NCBI GenBank assembly: GCA_023390815.1
Contig: JAEWCC010000055.1
Location: forward strand, 1-26,022
Direction: 5' to 3'
From: Bacillota bacterium
Lineage (GTDB): Bacteria; Bacillota; Clostridia; Christensenellales; SZUA-584
DNA length: 26,022 nt
Shown: one piece after another, positions 12,615 through 20,364 of the stretch
How the letters are laid out: the number at the start of each line of letters is the position of its first letter
Numbering within the stretch: position 1 is the stretch's first letter
The notes under the pieces: generated by a model
What the model was told of the DNA's origin: nothing
Seen by the model: the letters and a program-made list of their open reading frames with translations, nothing else
The model's database searches: none
Program-made: the position numbers and the translations under genes

Positions 12615-13964
12615 TCACCGGATGCTTTGCTGAAAGCAGAACACGTTGCATGGGTCGTACAGGCGCTTGACGCGGCGCAGACGCCCCACATTGCCGCCGT
12701 AATACGCCTGCATGTAGTCCTTGAGGTTGCTGTAGGGGAAGTTCACATACGAACCCGCTGTCAGTCCGGCGAGATACGGAAAATTGCGATTGACCCAGGC
12801 GATGTTGGCTTCCTCATATTCGTCCTGTTCCCATACAGACTGCAACAGCGCAATATACTGCGCGTCGCGGTAGAAGAATGCAGTTGCGCTGCGGCCGTGG
12901 CGGGCTGTAGCGCCGCCCAGCGCGTAGAGCGAGTAGGATGTAAAAACCGAACCTTCGGGGTAGCTGCGCAGGGATTGCACGATACGCGCAATCTGCTCGA
13001 CAGATAGCGGCCGCGTCACAAAGCGGCCGGTCGATTTGAACTTCTCAAAGGGGGGGTAACTCTCGCCGATGACCTGCGTGGCCTCGTAAAAAGTCATGGG
13101 TGTAAACGCGGGCTGACACCCCGGCAGCTCCGCGAGCGGTGCGACGGCCTCCATCGCTTCCTCCGGTCCGCCGTAGAAGATGCCGCGGCTGTATACCGCG
13201 AAGCCCTCCTCTTCTGAATGGTAGATCGCGGCCTGAAGCGTCACGCGTTCATCCGCGTCCGGCAGCCAGCGCTGCCACGTATCCCAAAAGTCCACCTGCG
13301 CTTGTTCGTTCGTATCGGGGTAAGTCAGCTCTACGAGCGTGACCGTCTCGGGGCGAAGGGATGGCAGCCGAAACTTCATGCCGGTGACCACGCCGAAGTT
13401 GCCGTCGCCCGCACCGCGCAGCGCCCAGAACAACTCCTCGTTGCTGTGCGAGTTGGCGGTCATCGCGCGGCCGCACGCATCAACGAGCTCCACAGATTCC
13501 AGACTGTCGCAGCCGAGGCCCAGAAGACGGCAAGAGAGCCCCCAGCCGCCGCCCAGCGCGTAGCCGGAGAGTCGAACCGTCGGACAGGTGCCGCCCGGAA
13601 ATGTGTACCCCAGCGGACCGATGGCGTCATACAGCGTTTGGTTGCTGACGCCACCCTCCGCGCGCAGCGTATCGCCTTCAATACAAACCGCGTTCATACG
13701 TGAGAGGTCGATGACTGCCGCACCGTTGCCGACGGAATAGCCTTCGTAGTGGTGGCCGCCGCCGCGGATGCGGATCGGCGCGCCGTGTCTGCGCGCCCAC
13801 TCGATGCTGCGTGATACATCCTGTTTGTTTTCACAGTATACGATGGCGCGGGGGTATTTCTGTATCCTGCGATTCCATTCCTGCCGCGCATCGTCGTAGC
13901 CGGGGTCCCACGGCAGTACGACCTCGCCCTTAATCCCGTTGATTGATCCCGGTTTCACATCCAA
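12615..13964 (-). CDS. Berberine bridge enzyme-like FAD-dependent oxidase
   Basis: A 449-residue flavoprotein oxidase: FAD-binding PCMH-type domain (about residues 38-205) and a C-terminal BBE motif (YYGGNVGRLRRVKRLYDPCN near 425-443). RGGGHHYEGYS provides His71 and GGTCPTVRLSGYALGGGWG provides Cys127, the two residues to which this family attaches FAD covalently, so the flavin is probably doubly linked. Relatives oxidise sugars, oligosaccharides or alkaloids with O2, producing H2O2; the substrate here is unknown. No signal peptide is present, so it is probably cytosolic, unusual for an O2-using oxidase in a likely anaerobe. GGAGG lies 6 bases before the ATG. Divergent from the MCP gene. Confidence 0.9.
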   Translation of the reverse strand: MDVKPGSINGIKGEVVLPWDPGYDDARQEWNRRIQKYPRAIVYCENKQDVSRSIEWARRHGAPIRIRGGGHHYEGYSVGNGAAVIDLSRMNAVCIEGDTLRAEGGVSNQTLYDAIGPLGYTFPGGTCPTVRLSGYALGGGWGLSCRLLGLGCDSLESVELVDACGRAMTANSHSNEELFWALRGAGDGNFGVVTGMKFRLPSLRPETVTLVELTYPDTNEQAQVDFWDTWQRWLPDADERVTLQAAIYHSEEEGFAVYSRGIFYGGPEEAMEAVAPLAELPGCQPAFTPMTFYEATQVIGESYPPFEKFKSTGRFVTRPLSVEQIARIVQSLRSYPEGSVFTSYSLYALGGATARHGRSATAFFYRDAQYIALLQSVWEQDEYEEANIAWVNRNFPYLAGLTAGSYVNFPYSNLKDYMQAYYGGNVGRLRRVKRLYDPCNVFCFQQSIR

Positions 13965-14073
13965 TACCTCCGCTGCATAAAGTAACCGATGGTATATAGT
14001 ATGCCGGTATATAGGGAGTGTGACTTAAACATGAAAAGCAGGGAAACATCCACGAAAACTCATTCTGGAATTA

Positions 14074-14100
14074 TTAACTATTTATCAGATATGCCGATAT
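14074..14100 (+). promoter_or_regulatory. Sigma-D (FliA)-type promoter candidate for the MCP gene
   Basis: TTAA (14074-14077), 15 bases, then GCCGATAT (14093-14100): close to the TAAA-N15-GCCGATAT pattern of Gram-positive flagellar sigma-D. Transcription would start only a few bases before the GGAGG at 14108. A weaker look-alike with GCCGGTAT lies at 14003-14010. Confidence 0.55.
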
Positions 14101-14120
14101 ATGTTATGGAGGATGTGAAT

Positions 14121-15791
14121 ATGACAAACATAGAGCAGAAGAATGAGTCGTTCAGCTATGACTACAAGAAGGTGGATCGGGTTGGTCTCATCATCATATG
14201 GGTGTTGATCGTAATTTCTATTGTACAATCGCATTTTCGATCGGAGGATGTGCTGGCAGCGGCACTCGAATCCACGCCGGTCGGCTTGCTGGCGGTTCTT
14301 CTGTATTTCTTAAAGCTGCCGAGGTTTTTAAAATCGCTGCTGTTTGGCATCATACCGGCGGCGGCGGTTTCGTTCGCGTTCTTTATAGAACCGTTCTCGG
14401 TGGACAGGCACTATATGCTTTGCATGACCGTGGCGCTGGTTGCGCTGTACTTTACCCCGAAGCTGGTGCTCGCCTTCGGCGGTTTCATGAATGCGCTGTA
14501 TATCGTGATGTTCGTATTGGTACCGGAGCCGTTTCTGGGGCAGGACAGCGGCATTCCGTTCTTCCTTTCGATATTCTTCATGCTCAACGGTCAGTTGGTG
14601 CTGATGTATTTCCTCACGCGCTGGGGTCGGGCGATTATCGATAAAATCACCAAAAGCCAGGCGGATATGAATGAGCTGCTGGGGCAGCTTAAGGCAGCGG
14701 GGGAACAGGACAAGCGGCAGATGGCATACCAGCAGGCCGAGGTTCAAAAGGTGCTGGCCAGTCTCGAGCACCTGTCCAAAGGGGAACTTTCGTGCGATAT
14801 TCAATTGAGCCTACCGGATGACAGCATGCGGGAGTCCTATGCGCTGTTCCGTAACATCGCGGATAAGCTGGGCGAGAGCGTCGGCATTATCCGCGGCTAT
14901 ATCGCGGAGATTACGAGTGTATTGGGCCGGGTAGCGCAAGGCGATCTGCGCGCCCGTATCGAGTCGGACTACCGGGGCGATTTCACGGCACTCAAGGAGG
15001 CGGCGAACGGGATTGCGGTCAAGCTGGGCGATGTGATCGAGGGTATACGCTTTGCCGCTCAGCAGGTTAATGCGGGCGCGGCGCAGGTATCGGGCAGAAA
15101 TATGAACGCTTCGCAGAACGTGGGTCAGCAGGCGGGTAAAATCGAGCAGCTTACGGCATCCGTCACCGAAATCGCGGAGCGCACGAAGCACAACGCAGCG
15201 CAGGCGTCGCACGCGAGCAAGCTGACGGAAGCAGCGCGCTGCGAGGCGGAGGCAGGCAACGACCGTATGCAGGGGCTGCGGCAGGCCATGGAGGAGATCG
15301 GTGAGGCATCGCAGAGCATAGGCGGTATCATCAAGACTATCGAGGATATCGCGTTCCAGACCAATATACTGGCCCTCAACGCGGCAGTGGAAGCCGCGCG
15401 CGCAGGCAGCCACGGCAAAGGTTTTGCGGTGGTTGCGGACGAGGTGCGCAGCCTGGCCAACCGCAGCGCCGAGGCTGCGGGAAAGACGGGGGAGCTGATT
15501 TCACGCTCGGCGGAAAAGACACATGCGGGCGTCAGACTGGTCGGCGCGACGGCCGAAACACTCTCGCGAATCGTGAATGCGGTGGAGCAGGCGGCGGCGC
15601 TCGTCGGCGAGATTGCCGTATCGTGCGGTGAGCAGGCAACGGGTATTATGCAGGTCAACTTCGGCTTCGGAAAGATGTCGCAGATCGTGCAGGAGAACGC
15701 GGCCTCCGCCCAGGAGATGGCTGCGGTGAGCGAGGAGCTCTCGTCTCAGGCGGAGGCGCTGAGCGGCATGGTCGGGCAGTTCTCGGTATAA
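14121..15791 (+). CDS. Methyl-accepting chemotaxis protein
   Basis: A 556-residue chemoreceptor. The N-terminal 180 or so residues form about six hydrophobic helices (VGLIIIWVLIVISIV; LLAVLLYFLKL; SLLFGIIPAAAVSFAFFI; MLCMTVALVALYFT; FGGFMNALYIVMFVLV; FFLSIFFMLNGQLVLMYFL) with no large external sensor domain, so it probably senses within the membrane or inside the cell. A HAMP-like segment follows (about 240-300). The cytoplasmic signalling domain contains the conserved tip FQTNILALNAAVEAARAGSH with GKGFAVVADEVRSLA at about 410-445. ATG 14121 with GGAGG 8 bases upstream and a sigma-D-like promoter is preferred over ATGs at 13989 or 14031. It should feed the CheA encoded at 21452-23440. Confidence 0.9.
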   Translation: MTNIEQKNESFSYDYKKVDRVGLIIIWVLIVISIVQSHFRSEDVLAAALESTPVGLLAVLLYFLKLPRFLKSLLFGIIPAAAVSFAFFIEPFSVDRHYMLCMTVALVALYFTPKLVLAFGGFMNALYIVMFVLVPEPFLGQDSGIPFFLSIFFMLNGQLVLMYFLTRWGRAIIDKITKSQADMNELLGQLKAAGEQDKRQMAYQQAEVQKVLASLEHLSKGELSCDIQLSLPDDSMRESYALFRNIADKLGESVGIIRGYIAEITSVLGRVAQGDLRARIESDYRGDFTALKEAANGIAVKLGDVIEGIRFAAQQVNAGAAQVSGRNMNASQNVGQQAGKIEQLTASVTEIAERTKHNAAQASHASKLTEAARCEAEAGNDRMQGLRQAMEEIGEASQSIGGIIKTIEDIAFQTNILALNAAVEAARAGSHGKGFAVVADEVRSLANRSAEAAGKTGELISRSAEKTHAGVRLVGATAETLSRIVNAVEQAAALVGEIAVSCGEQATGIMQVNFGFGKMSQIVQENAASAQEMAAVSEELSSQAEALSGMVGQFSV

Positions 15792-15802
15792 GCGCATACA
15801 CA

Positions 15803-15837
15803 AACGCCGGAAGCAAAACAGCTATCCGGCGTTTTTA
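15803..15837 (+). terminator. Terminator of the MCP gene
   Basis: AAACGCCGGA (15803-15812) pairs with TCCGGCGTTT (15826-15835), followed by T. It starts 12 bases after the MCP stop and may also serve the convergent gene ending at 15866. Confidence 0.9.
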
Positions 15838-15865
15838 TTACGCAATTCTATAAACCCGCTGCACG

Positions 15866-16687
15866 CTAAAGCGCGATAACGCTTCCCGCCGCGAGGTAGT
15901 CGATCTTTTCTCCCATGATGTCCTTGAGGATGCCGTACGCCTTTTTGCCGGTGCAGTGGCAGGTACAAAACCGGGTATCCATTCCACGCAGCCTTTCACC
16001 GATCTGCCGCGTCAGGCGGCTGTCCCCGCCGAAGATCGAAACCGGATTATAGAGGTGCATGCCCGATATCGCGACGTTCGGCTGCTTTCCCAGAAGGAGT
16101 TCCGCTTTATGCAGTATATTGACGATGCCGTTGTGCGCACAGCCGCCAAACAACACCGTCCTGCCATTCTCCGTGATGATCAGATTCTGTTCGTGCGCGA
16201 AGGCGTCGTGAACATACCGGTTCTTCGTTTTCTCATAAAGCGCGTTGTTCGTTCTGGCGTAGCATTCGCGCTCCGTCACGCCGGAAAACAGCCGAAGCTC
16301 GTCGTCGATGATGCATTCCTCACCCGTCAGTACGATCTGCTCGTGGCTTTTGAGGGCGCTGTCGAGACCGGCATACGAGGGGACGCCCAGGATTTTCACA
16401 TAGTAGGGCAGGAACGCGTTCTCGCGGATATAGACCCTCGCGGTGTGGTTCCGCTCCAGAAACAGCTTGAGTGCGCCGCCGTGGTCGTTGTGTCCGTGCG
16501 AGATCACAACCGTATCTACCGCGCCGATATCCACACCCAGCTTTTCCGCGTTGCGCAGAAACAGCTCGTCCGGTCCGAGGTCGAACAGCAGCTTGTGGTT
16601 CGCTGTCTCAATGTAGAAGCTCAGCCCGTGCTTGCAGCCGTATTCGGACGAGGCGGCGGTGTTTTCGACGAGGGTGGTGATTTTCAT
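15866..16687 (-). CDS. Metallo-beta-lactamase-fold hydrolase, DHPS-like
   Basis: A 273-residue MBL-fold enzyme. The metal ligands are in SHGHNDHGG (H64, H66, D68, H69), with a further His in FGGCAHNGIVNIL and one in CTCHCTG. That GGCAHNGIVN motif is characteristic of the group annotated as 7,8-dihydropterin-6-yl-methyl-4-(beta-D-ribofuranosyl)aminobenzene 5'-phosphate synthase, an archaeal methanopterin enzyme. Bacteria with this gene lack that pathway, so the true substrate is probably another phosphate- or thiol-containing compound. ATG 16687 is preferred over one 33 bases upstream because GAGGAG lies 6 bases before it. It is 16 bases downstream of the L,D-transpeptidase gene and so probably cotranscribed. 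Confidence 0.88.
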   Translation of the reverse strand: MKITTLVENTAASSEYGCKHGLSFYIETANHKLLFDLGPDELFLRNAEKLGVDIGAVDTVVISHGHNDHGGALKLFLERNHTARVYIRENAFLPYYVKILGVPSYAGLDSALKSHEQIVLTGEECIIDDELRLFSGVTERECYARTNNALYEKTKNRYVHDAFAHEQNLIITENGRTVLFGGCAHNGIVNILHKAELLLGKQPNVAISGMHLYNPVSIFGGDSRLTRQIGERLRGMDTRFCTCHCTGKKAYGILKDIMGEKIDYLAAGSVIAL

Positions 16688-16703
16688 GATAAACTCCTCG
16701 GAA

Positions 16704-17606
16704 TTATTCGGTATCAGCAATCAGAATATGCGGATTTGCTTCGGGCTTCAGCCATTTAAGGATGGCCAGCACATGGGACTGTGCGACGGAGATACAACCG
16801 GCTGTAGGATGGTCGCCGACGTGCAGAAATATGGCAGATCCCTTACCCGGCACGATCGGATCCGTATTGTATTCAATCACCATCGCGTAGGCATAGGCAG
16901 CGGTGGCGTCGATCAGATGCTCGGCGCTGTCCCAATCCTTGTTCTCGGTTCCCTCCACCCAGGTGTTATAGTATACGGAATCCGGGTCATCCACCCAGTA
17001 GCTGTCCGGCGTCACTTGTCGGTAGGTCCACACGGTATCCGGCTGACTTTGGATGCCAAACGCTAAGCCGATGCGATAAAAGCCGATGGGCGTCGCCTTG
17101 TCGCCCTCCGCCTTGTCATCGGTTACGCCGTTCTTCCCGACATTCGCCGGAAATGAGTCCATCAGCTTCCACATGCCCGCATTGTTCTTGTCGTAAAGGC
17201 AAAGCTTGGACTCGCCGGGCGCATAGGCCAGCAATAAAAGCTGTTCACCGGCGACATCTTCGATGGAAAGGCCGTATTTTTTAAGCATACTGGACAGCAA
17301 TGGGGGTTGTTCCTCCTCCAATGTCGGTGATGATACAGGCGCTTCAGTTTTCTGCGGCGTGGGGGTGATTATTGGCGCAGAGGCAGGCAGTGCATCGGAA
17401 AGGCTTGCTTCGGGTGTAAACAATGGCTGCGGCGGGGTCTCCATCGCGGCGGAGAGCATCGGTGTCGCGGTGGAAGCTGGCGGCTCGACCGGCCCCGCAG
17501 CAGCCTGAGCGCTTTGCGGCAGTGCGTTTTGACATGCCCCCAGCAATGCCGCTGCCAGCAAAACACATAATACCAAAACCAATACCTGCTTCCTGCTTAT
17601 CAACAT
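16704..17606 (-). CDS. L,D-transpeptidase (YkuD-family) lipoprotein
   Basis: About 300 residues. A hydrophobic signal peptide ends in the lipobox LGAC, a Pro/Ser/Thr-rich linker of about 80 residues follows, and the C-terminal 180 residues form a YkuD catalytic domain ending in HVGDHPTAGCISVAQ, with the active-site Cys in GC and the conserved His 9 residues before it. NVGKNGVTDDKAEGDKATPI and GFYRI are also typical of the family (the AxGK...G.TP.G.Y pattern). The enzyme would cross-link peptidoglycan or act on wall peptides outside the membrane. The start is uncertain: ATG 17618 touches AAAGG directly, while ATG 17606 gives a better n-region and lies 12 bases from AAAGG. Upstream of, and close to, the MBL-fold gene. 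Confidence 0.88.
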   Translation of the reverse strand: MLISRKQVLVLVLCVLLAAALLGACQNALPQSAQAAAGPVEPPASTATPMLSAAMETPPQPLFTPEASLSDALPASAPIITPTPQKTEAPVSSPTLEEEQPPLLSSMLKKYGLSIEDVAGEQLLLLAYAPGESKLCLYDKNNAGMWKLMDSFPANVGKNGVTDDKAEGDKATPIGFYRIGLAFGIQSQPDTVWTYRQVTPDSYWVDDPDSVYYNTWVEGTENKDWDSAEHLIDATAAYAYAMVIEYNTDPIVPGKGSAIFLHVGDHPTAGCISVAQSHVLAILKWLKPEANPHILIADTE

Positions 17607-17696
17607 ATGTACGCGCATCCTTTACTGACTATACGTGTATTGTATCACTAAACAGGCGGTTTATAAAATCTTTGTTGACTGTCTGATATGGCGGCG

Positions 17697-20168
17697 TCAC
17701 CATCCGCCCGTGATGTATCCTTCGCCCACCTCGGGGAACATGGGCTCGATACGCTTCTGCCGGAACGGGTCGGAAACGTCGGTCTGCGCATAGGCGGGCA
17801 TCAGCTGTCTGCGGCTGCACCAGTAGCGAAGGGCATCCGGGCTGTGGGTAATGTCGTGCGGCTCCATCGCGGCGTCGCAGACGTTATGTGCGTCATGCTG
17901 CAGCAGCGGCAGCGCGCGCAGGATCGGCCTGCAGGTGGAGAAGAACAGCATGCGCGGCATGCCCTCGTCGGCACGCAGGTATTCCTTGACGCACAGCCAG
18001 CCGGCGATGCGGCTGTTGCCTGCCTTCACGAGCGGTACGCCGTGCTCGGCGAATATCTCGGCGGCGCTGCGCCCGCTGTCCTGCCGCCGGTTCCAGAGGT
18101 CGGGCGGTGCGATGGTCTCCTCTACGATCTCGCTTTGGGCCGCGCGGATGGCTGCCGCTGCCGCGGATATCGTGAGGTTGCTCTGCTCGAGGCTGCGGTA
18201 GCAGTAAACCTGCCCGGTGGGGGATATGGCGAACCATAAGACAGCAAGCATGTCGAGGCCGTAATCGAGCGCCGCGCTCCTTCGCCAGCCCTCTGGGAGG
18301 GGGAAGGGGGGTACGACATGGGACTCTTCGCTGAATTCGCCGAAGTACTGCCCGGCAAACGCGTTCCAGTCGCCCTCCAGCCAGGCACGGCGCAGCTCGC
18401 GCGGCAGGTTCTTGAGCTGGCGAACGCAATCGGCCTCGTCCATCGCGCGCTGCCTGCGTTCATCCGGCGGCAGGTTTTGGGCTTTGAGCCGCCTGAACGC
18501 AGCAAGATAGCCCGCATCGTGCTCGAACAGCGGCGCATTGTCGAAGATACGCGCGGGGATGAAGGTGTAGTCATCCGCGCGTTCGGATTTGCGGTAGTCG
18601 CGGTCGATGAACAGCCGCTTGACCCACGCGTGGCCGACGCCGCCCGGGTTGCACGTGAGGTAGGTGCGTTTGGGGTAGCGCCCCGTGCCGCGTACGCACG
18701 CGTCGATCCAGCCGAACTGCTGCTCAGTCAATTGCGTCGCTTCGTCCAGAAACACCACATCGTATTCCTGCCCTTGATACTGGAGTACGTCGCCCTCGCC
18801 ATCGCAGTACCCAAGGCGCAGGCGCGAGTATCCCGGAAACAGAAATGACCGGTCCGCTTCGACGTATTTTGGCTGCATATAATCAGGCAGTTTTGCATAG
18901 GCCGCGAGCAGCCGGTGCATATGATTTTCCTTGAGTTCCACAAGCGTGCGGCGTACGATGAGCATCCGAATGCCAGGGTAAGCATAAGCGAGGTATGTCG
19001 CCTTGGCGCGCACCGCATGGCTGTTGTGCGTCGGTATAAACGATTTACCTGCAAGGTATAAATGCGACGGAGAGTCAACCGAAATGCAACGCATCAATAC
19101 AGGGGGTATTTCTATAGCCTTGACTATATATCTTCTGTTGATACGCTGTGTGGGATCAAGCTTCTGACGTTCTAATTTTCTTGCCAGTTTAAACACGGCG
19201 AAATTGCACATAAATTTTATGCGGTATTTTTCGCCGCAGTCTTTACCGTATAACTTCGCCCTACCCACGCAAATCGTCGCTTTTATCCCAAGGCTGCATA
19301 TCAACTCATGGACGTTTTCCATGAGCACTTTGTTTGTATTGTAAAACTCGCATTGCCCTCTTGCGTCGCACGTTCCGTCCGTATCCATCAGGCCCTTTAA
19401 AAGTTCCGTCCGCTGCTGAATCGACCCCCTTAAATACTCATCGGGTATGTGTTTATTCCCGAAAACTCCGATCGCCTTTAGTTGCGTTTGCAGCCCCAAA
19501 ATTCCTTTTGTTCTCTCATCGGCATAATCGGTTACCGTGTAGCCCAGCGCTTTAATATTGCTGTATATCTCCTTATCTATTCCCGTTATGCTTCCGGCGG
19601 TTGTGCTTCCGTCGCCCAGCCATGCCCCCAATACATACGGCGGGACGGGCAACAGTCTTTCCGGGGTATCGATCGCCCCGCACACCCTGATGGAGTGATT
19701 AACGGTATTTTTACAATACAACGTATCTGCAATCTCCTGTGTCGTCTTTACATCAGGTTCAGGCTGGCTTAGGTATTCATATTTCTGCGTTGAGTTTCTT
19801 AGCGCTAGATCAGGTCGTTTCCCCATTCCCCTTGACGGTCTTGTTGCGCGTCTTTTCGCACGAAACTCGGAAGTTCGTGTGACGGCAGCAACCCTATCCC
19901 TTGCGGTTTCCGTTACCCAGCTGTGGCTTGCCCCCGCTATGATCTCCGAACCATCAGAAAATTTCAGCTTGTAAGTTTTATCAAATTGTACAGGAAACAC
20001 ATCAGTCACGCTGCACTGCCTGCCGTTTTCGTCAAATAAAACATCCCCGACCTCCACGTCACCCATGCGTATCCAGCCGTCGATGGTAGGAATAGGAGTC
20101 TCTACGCTTAATAGTTTGCCTCCACCCTTCGCACCGCCGTAGCCGACATAGCGCGTGTCGGCTTTCAA
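17697..20168 (-). CDS. terL: Orphan phage terminase large subunit interrupted by an intein
   Basis: An 823-residue precursor (counted from TTG 20168) whose extein is a phage DNA-packaging ATPase/nuclease. The P-loop GGAKGGGK (residues 11-18) is cut from its Ser by the intein at 19-382; Ser383 restores GGGKS after splicing. Walker B VVFLDEA is at 471-477 and the coupling motif TCNPGG at 505-510. The RNase H-like nuclease domain has Asp635 (ALDYG), an acidic segment near 680-690 and Asp778 (THSPDALRY). The C-terminus looks intact. The reading frame is open upstream to 20259, and a perfect AAGGAGG (20241-20247) points to codon 20231-20229, which reads ACG and not ATG. The TTG at 20168 has only a weak site, so the protein may be poorly made. 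No portal, capsid, small terminase or integrase gene is near. Confidence 0.88.
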   Translation of the reverse strand: MKADTRYVGYGGAKGGGKLLSVETPIPTIDGWIRMGDVEVGDVLFDENGRQCSVTDVFPVQFDKTYKLKFSDGSEIIAGASHSWVTETARDRVAAVTRTSEFRAKRRATRPSRGMGKRPDLALRNSTQKYEYLSQPEPDVKTTQEIADTLYCKNTVNHSIRVCGAIDTPERLLPVPPYVLGAWLGDGSTTAGSITGIDKEIYSNIKALGYTVTDYADERTKGILGLQTQLKAIGVFGNKHIPDEYLRGSIQQRTELLKGLMDTDGTCDARGQCEFYNTNKVLMENVHELICSLGIKATICVGRAKLYGKDCGEKYRIKFMCNFAVFKLARKLERQKLDPTQRINRRYIVKAIEIPPVLMRCISVDSPSHLYLAGKSFIPTHNSHAVRAKATYLAYAYPGIRMLIVRRTLVELKENHMHRLLAAYAKLPDYMQPKYVEADRSFLFPGYSRLRLGYCDGEGDVLQYQGQEYDVVFLDEATQLTEQQFGWIDACVRGTGRYPKRTYLTCNPGGVGHAWVKRLFIDRDYRKSERADDYTFIPARIFDNAPLFEHDAGYLAAFRRLKAQNLPPDERRQRAMDEADCVRQLKNLPRELRRAWLEGDWNAFAGQYFGEFSEESHVVPPFPLPEGWRRSAALDYGLDMLAVLWFAISPTGQVYCYRSLEQSNLTISAAAAAIRAAQSEIVEETIAPPDLWNRRQDSGRSAAEIFAEHGVPLVKAGNSRIAGWLCVKEYLRADEGMPRMLFFSTCRPILRALPLLQHDAHNVCDAAMEPHDITHSPDALRYWCSRRQLMPAYAQTDVSDPFRQKRIEPMFPEVGEGYITGGW
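19023..20114 (-). other. Class 3-type intein with LAGLIDADG homing endonuclease
   Basis: A 364-residue intein (precursor residues 19-382). It begins LLSVETPIPT with Leu where most inteins have Cys or Ser. Block B reads GASHSW (His82, Trp84), block F MRCISVDS (Cys361), and block G FIPTHN followed by Ser383 (Thr380, His381, Asn382). Trp, Cys and Thr at these places are the WCT signature of class 3 inteins, in which the block F Cys attacks first. LAGLIDADG motifs are VLGAWLGDGS (179-188) and LLKGLMDTDG (about 256-265). The segment is visibly richer in A+T than the flanking extein, suggesting separate acquisition. Splicing looks possible since all key residues are present. Confidence 0.85.
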
Positions 20169-20317
20169 AAACTCCGCCTGTTTACTTGTGAGCCTGCCAA
20201 ACGCTTCGAGAAGACCTTGTTCCGGTTCCGTCTGATTGTTCCTCCTTGCCAGTTTGTTTTAGCGTCAGCGTATAGACAAACGAATCTCTTGGGCGCTCGA
20301 TTTTACACGGATATCTC

Positions 20318-20347
20318 TAAAAAAGAAAAGCGGACTATACAGCCCGC
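20318..20347 (-). terminator. Terminator of the chemotaxis operon
   Basis: On the minus strand GCGGGCT (20347-20341) pairs with AGTCCGC (20336-20330) with one G-U pair and a 4-base loop, followed by TTTTCTTTTTT. It follows the HD-GYP stop at 20365 and separates the operon from the terminase. Confidence 0.85.
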
Positions 20348-20364
20348 CGAGAAGTTATTCGATT

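Noticed and set aside
19023..20114. Hint domain as part of a secreted toxin or a decayed, non-splicing insert
   Set aside because: The terminal FIPTHN/S junction, intact flanking P-loop halves and two LAGLIDADG motifs fit a true intein in an ATPase better than a toxin-processing Hint domain.
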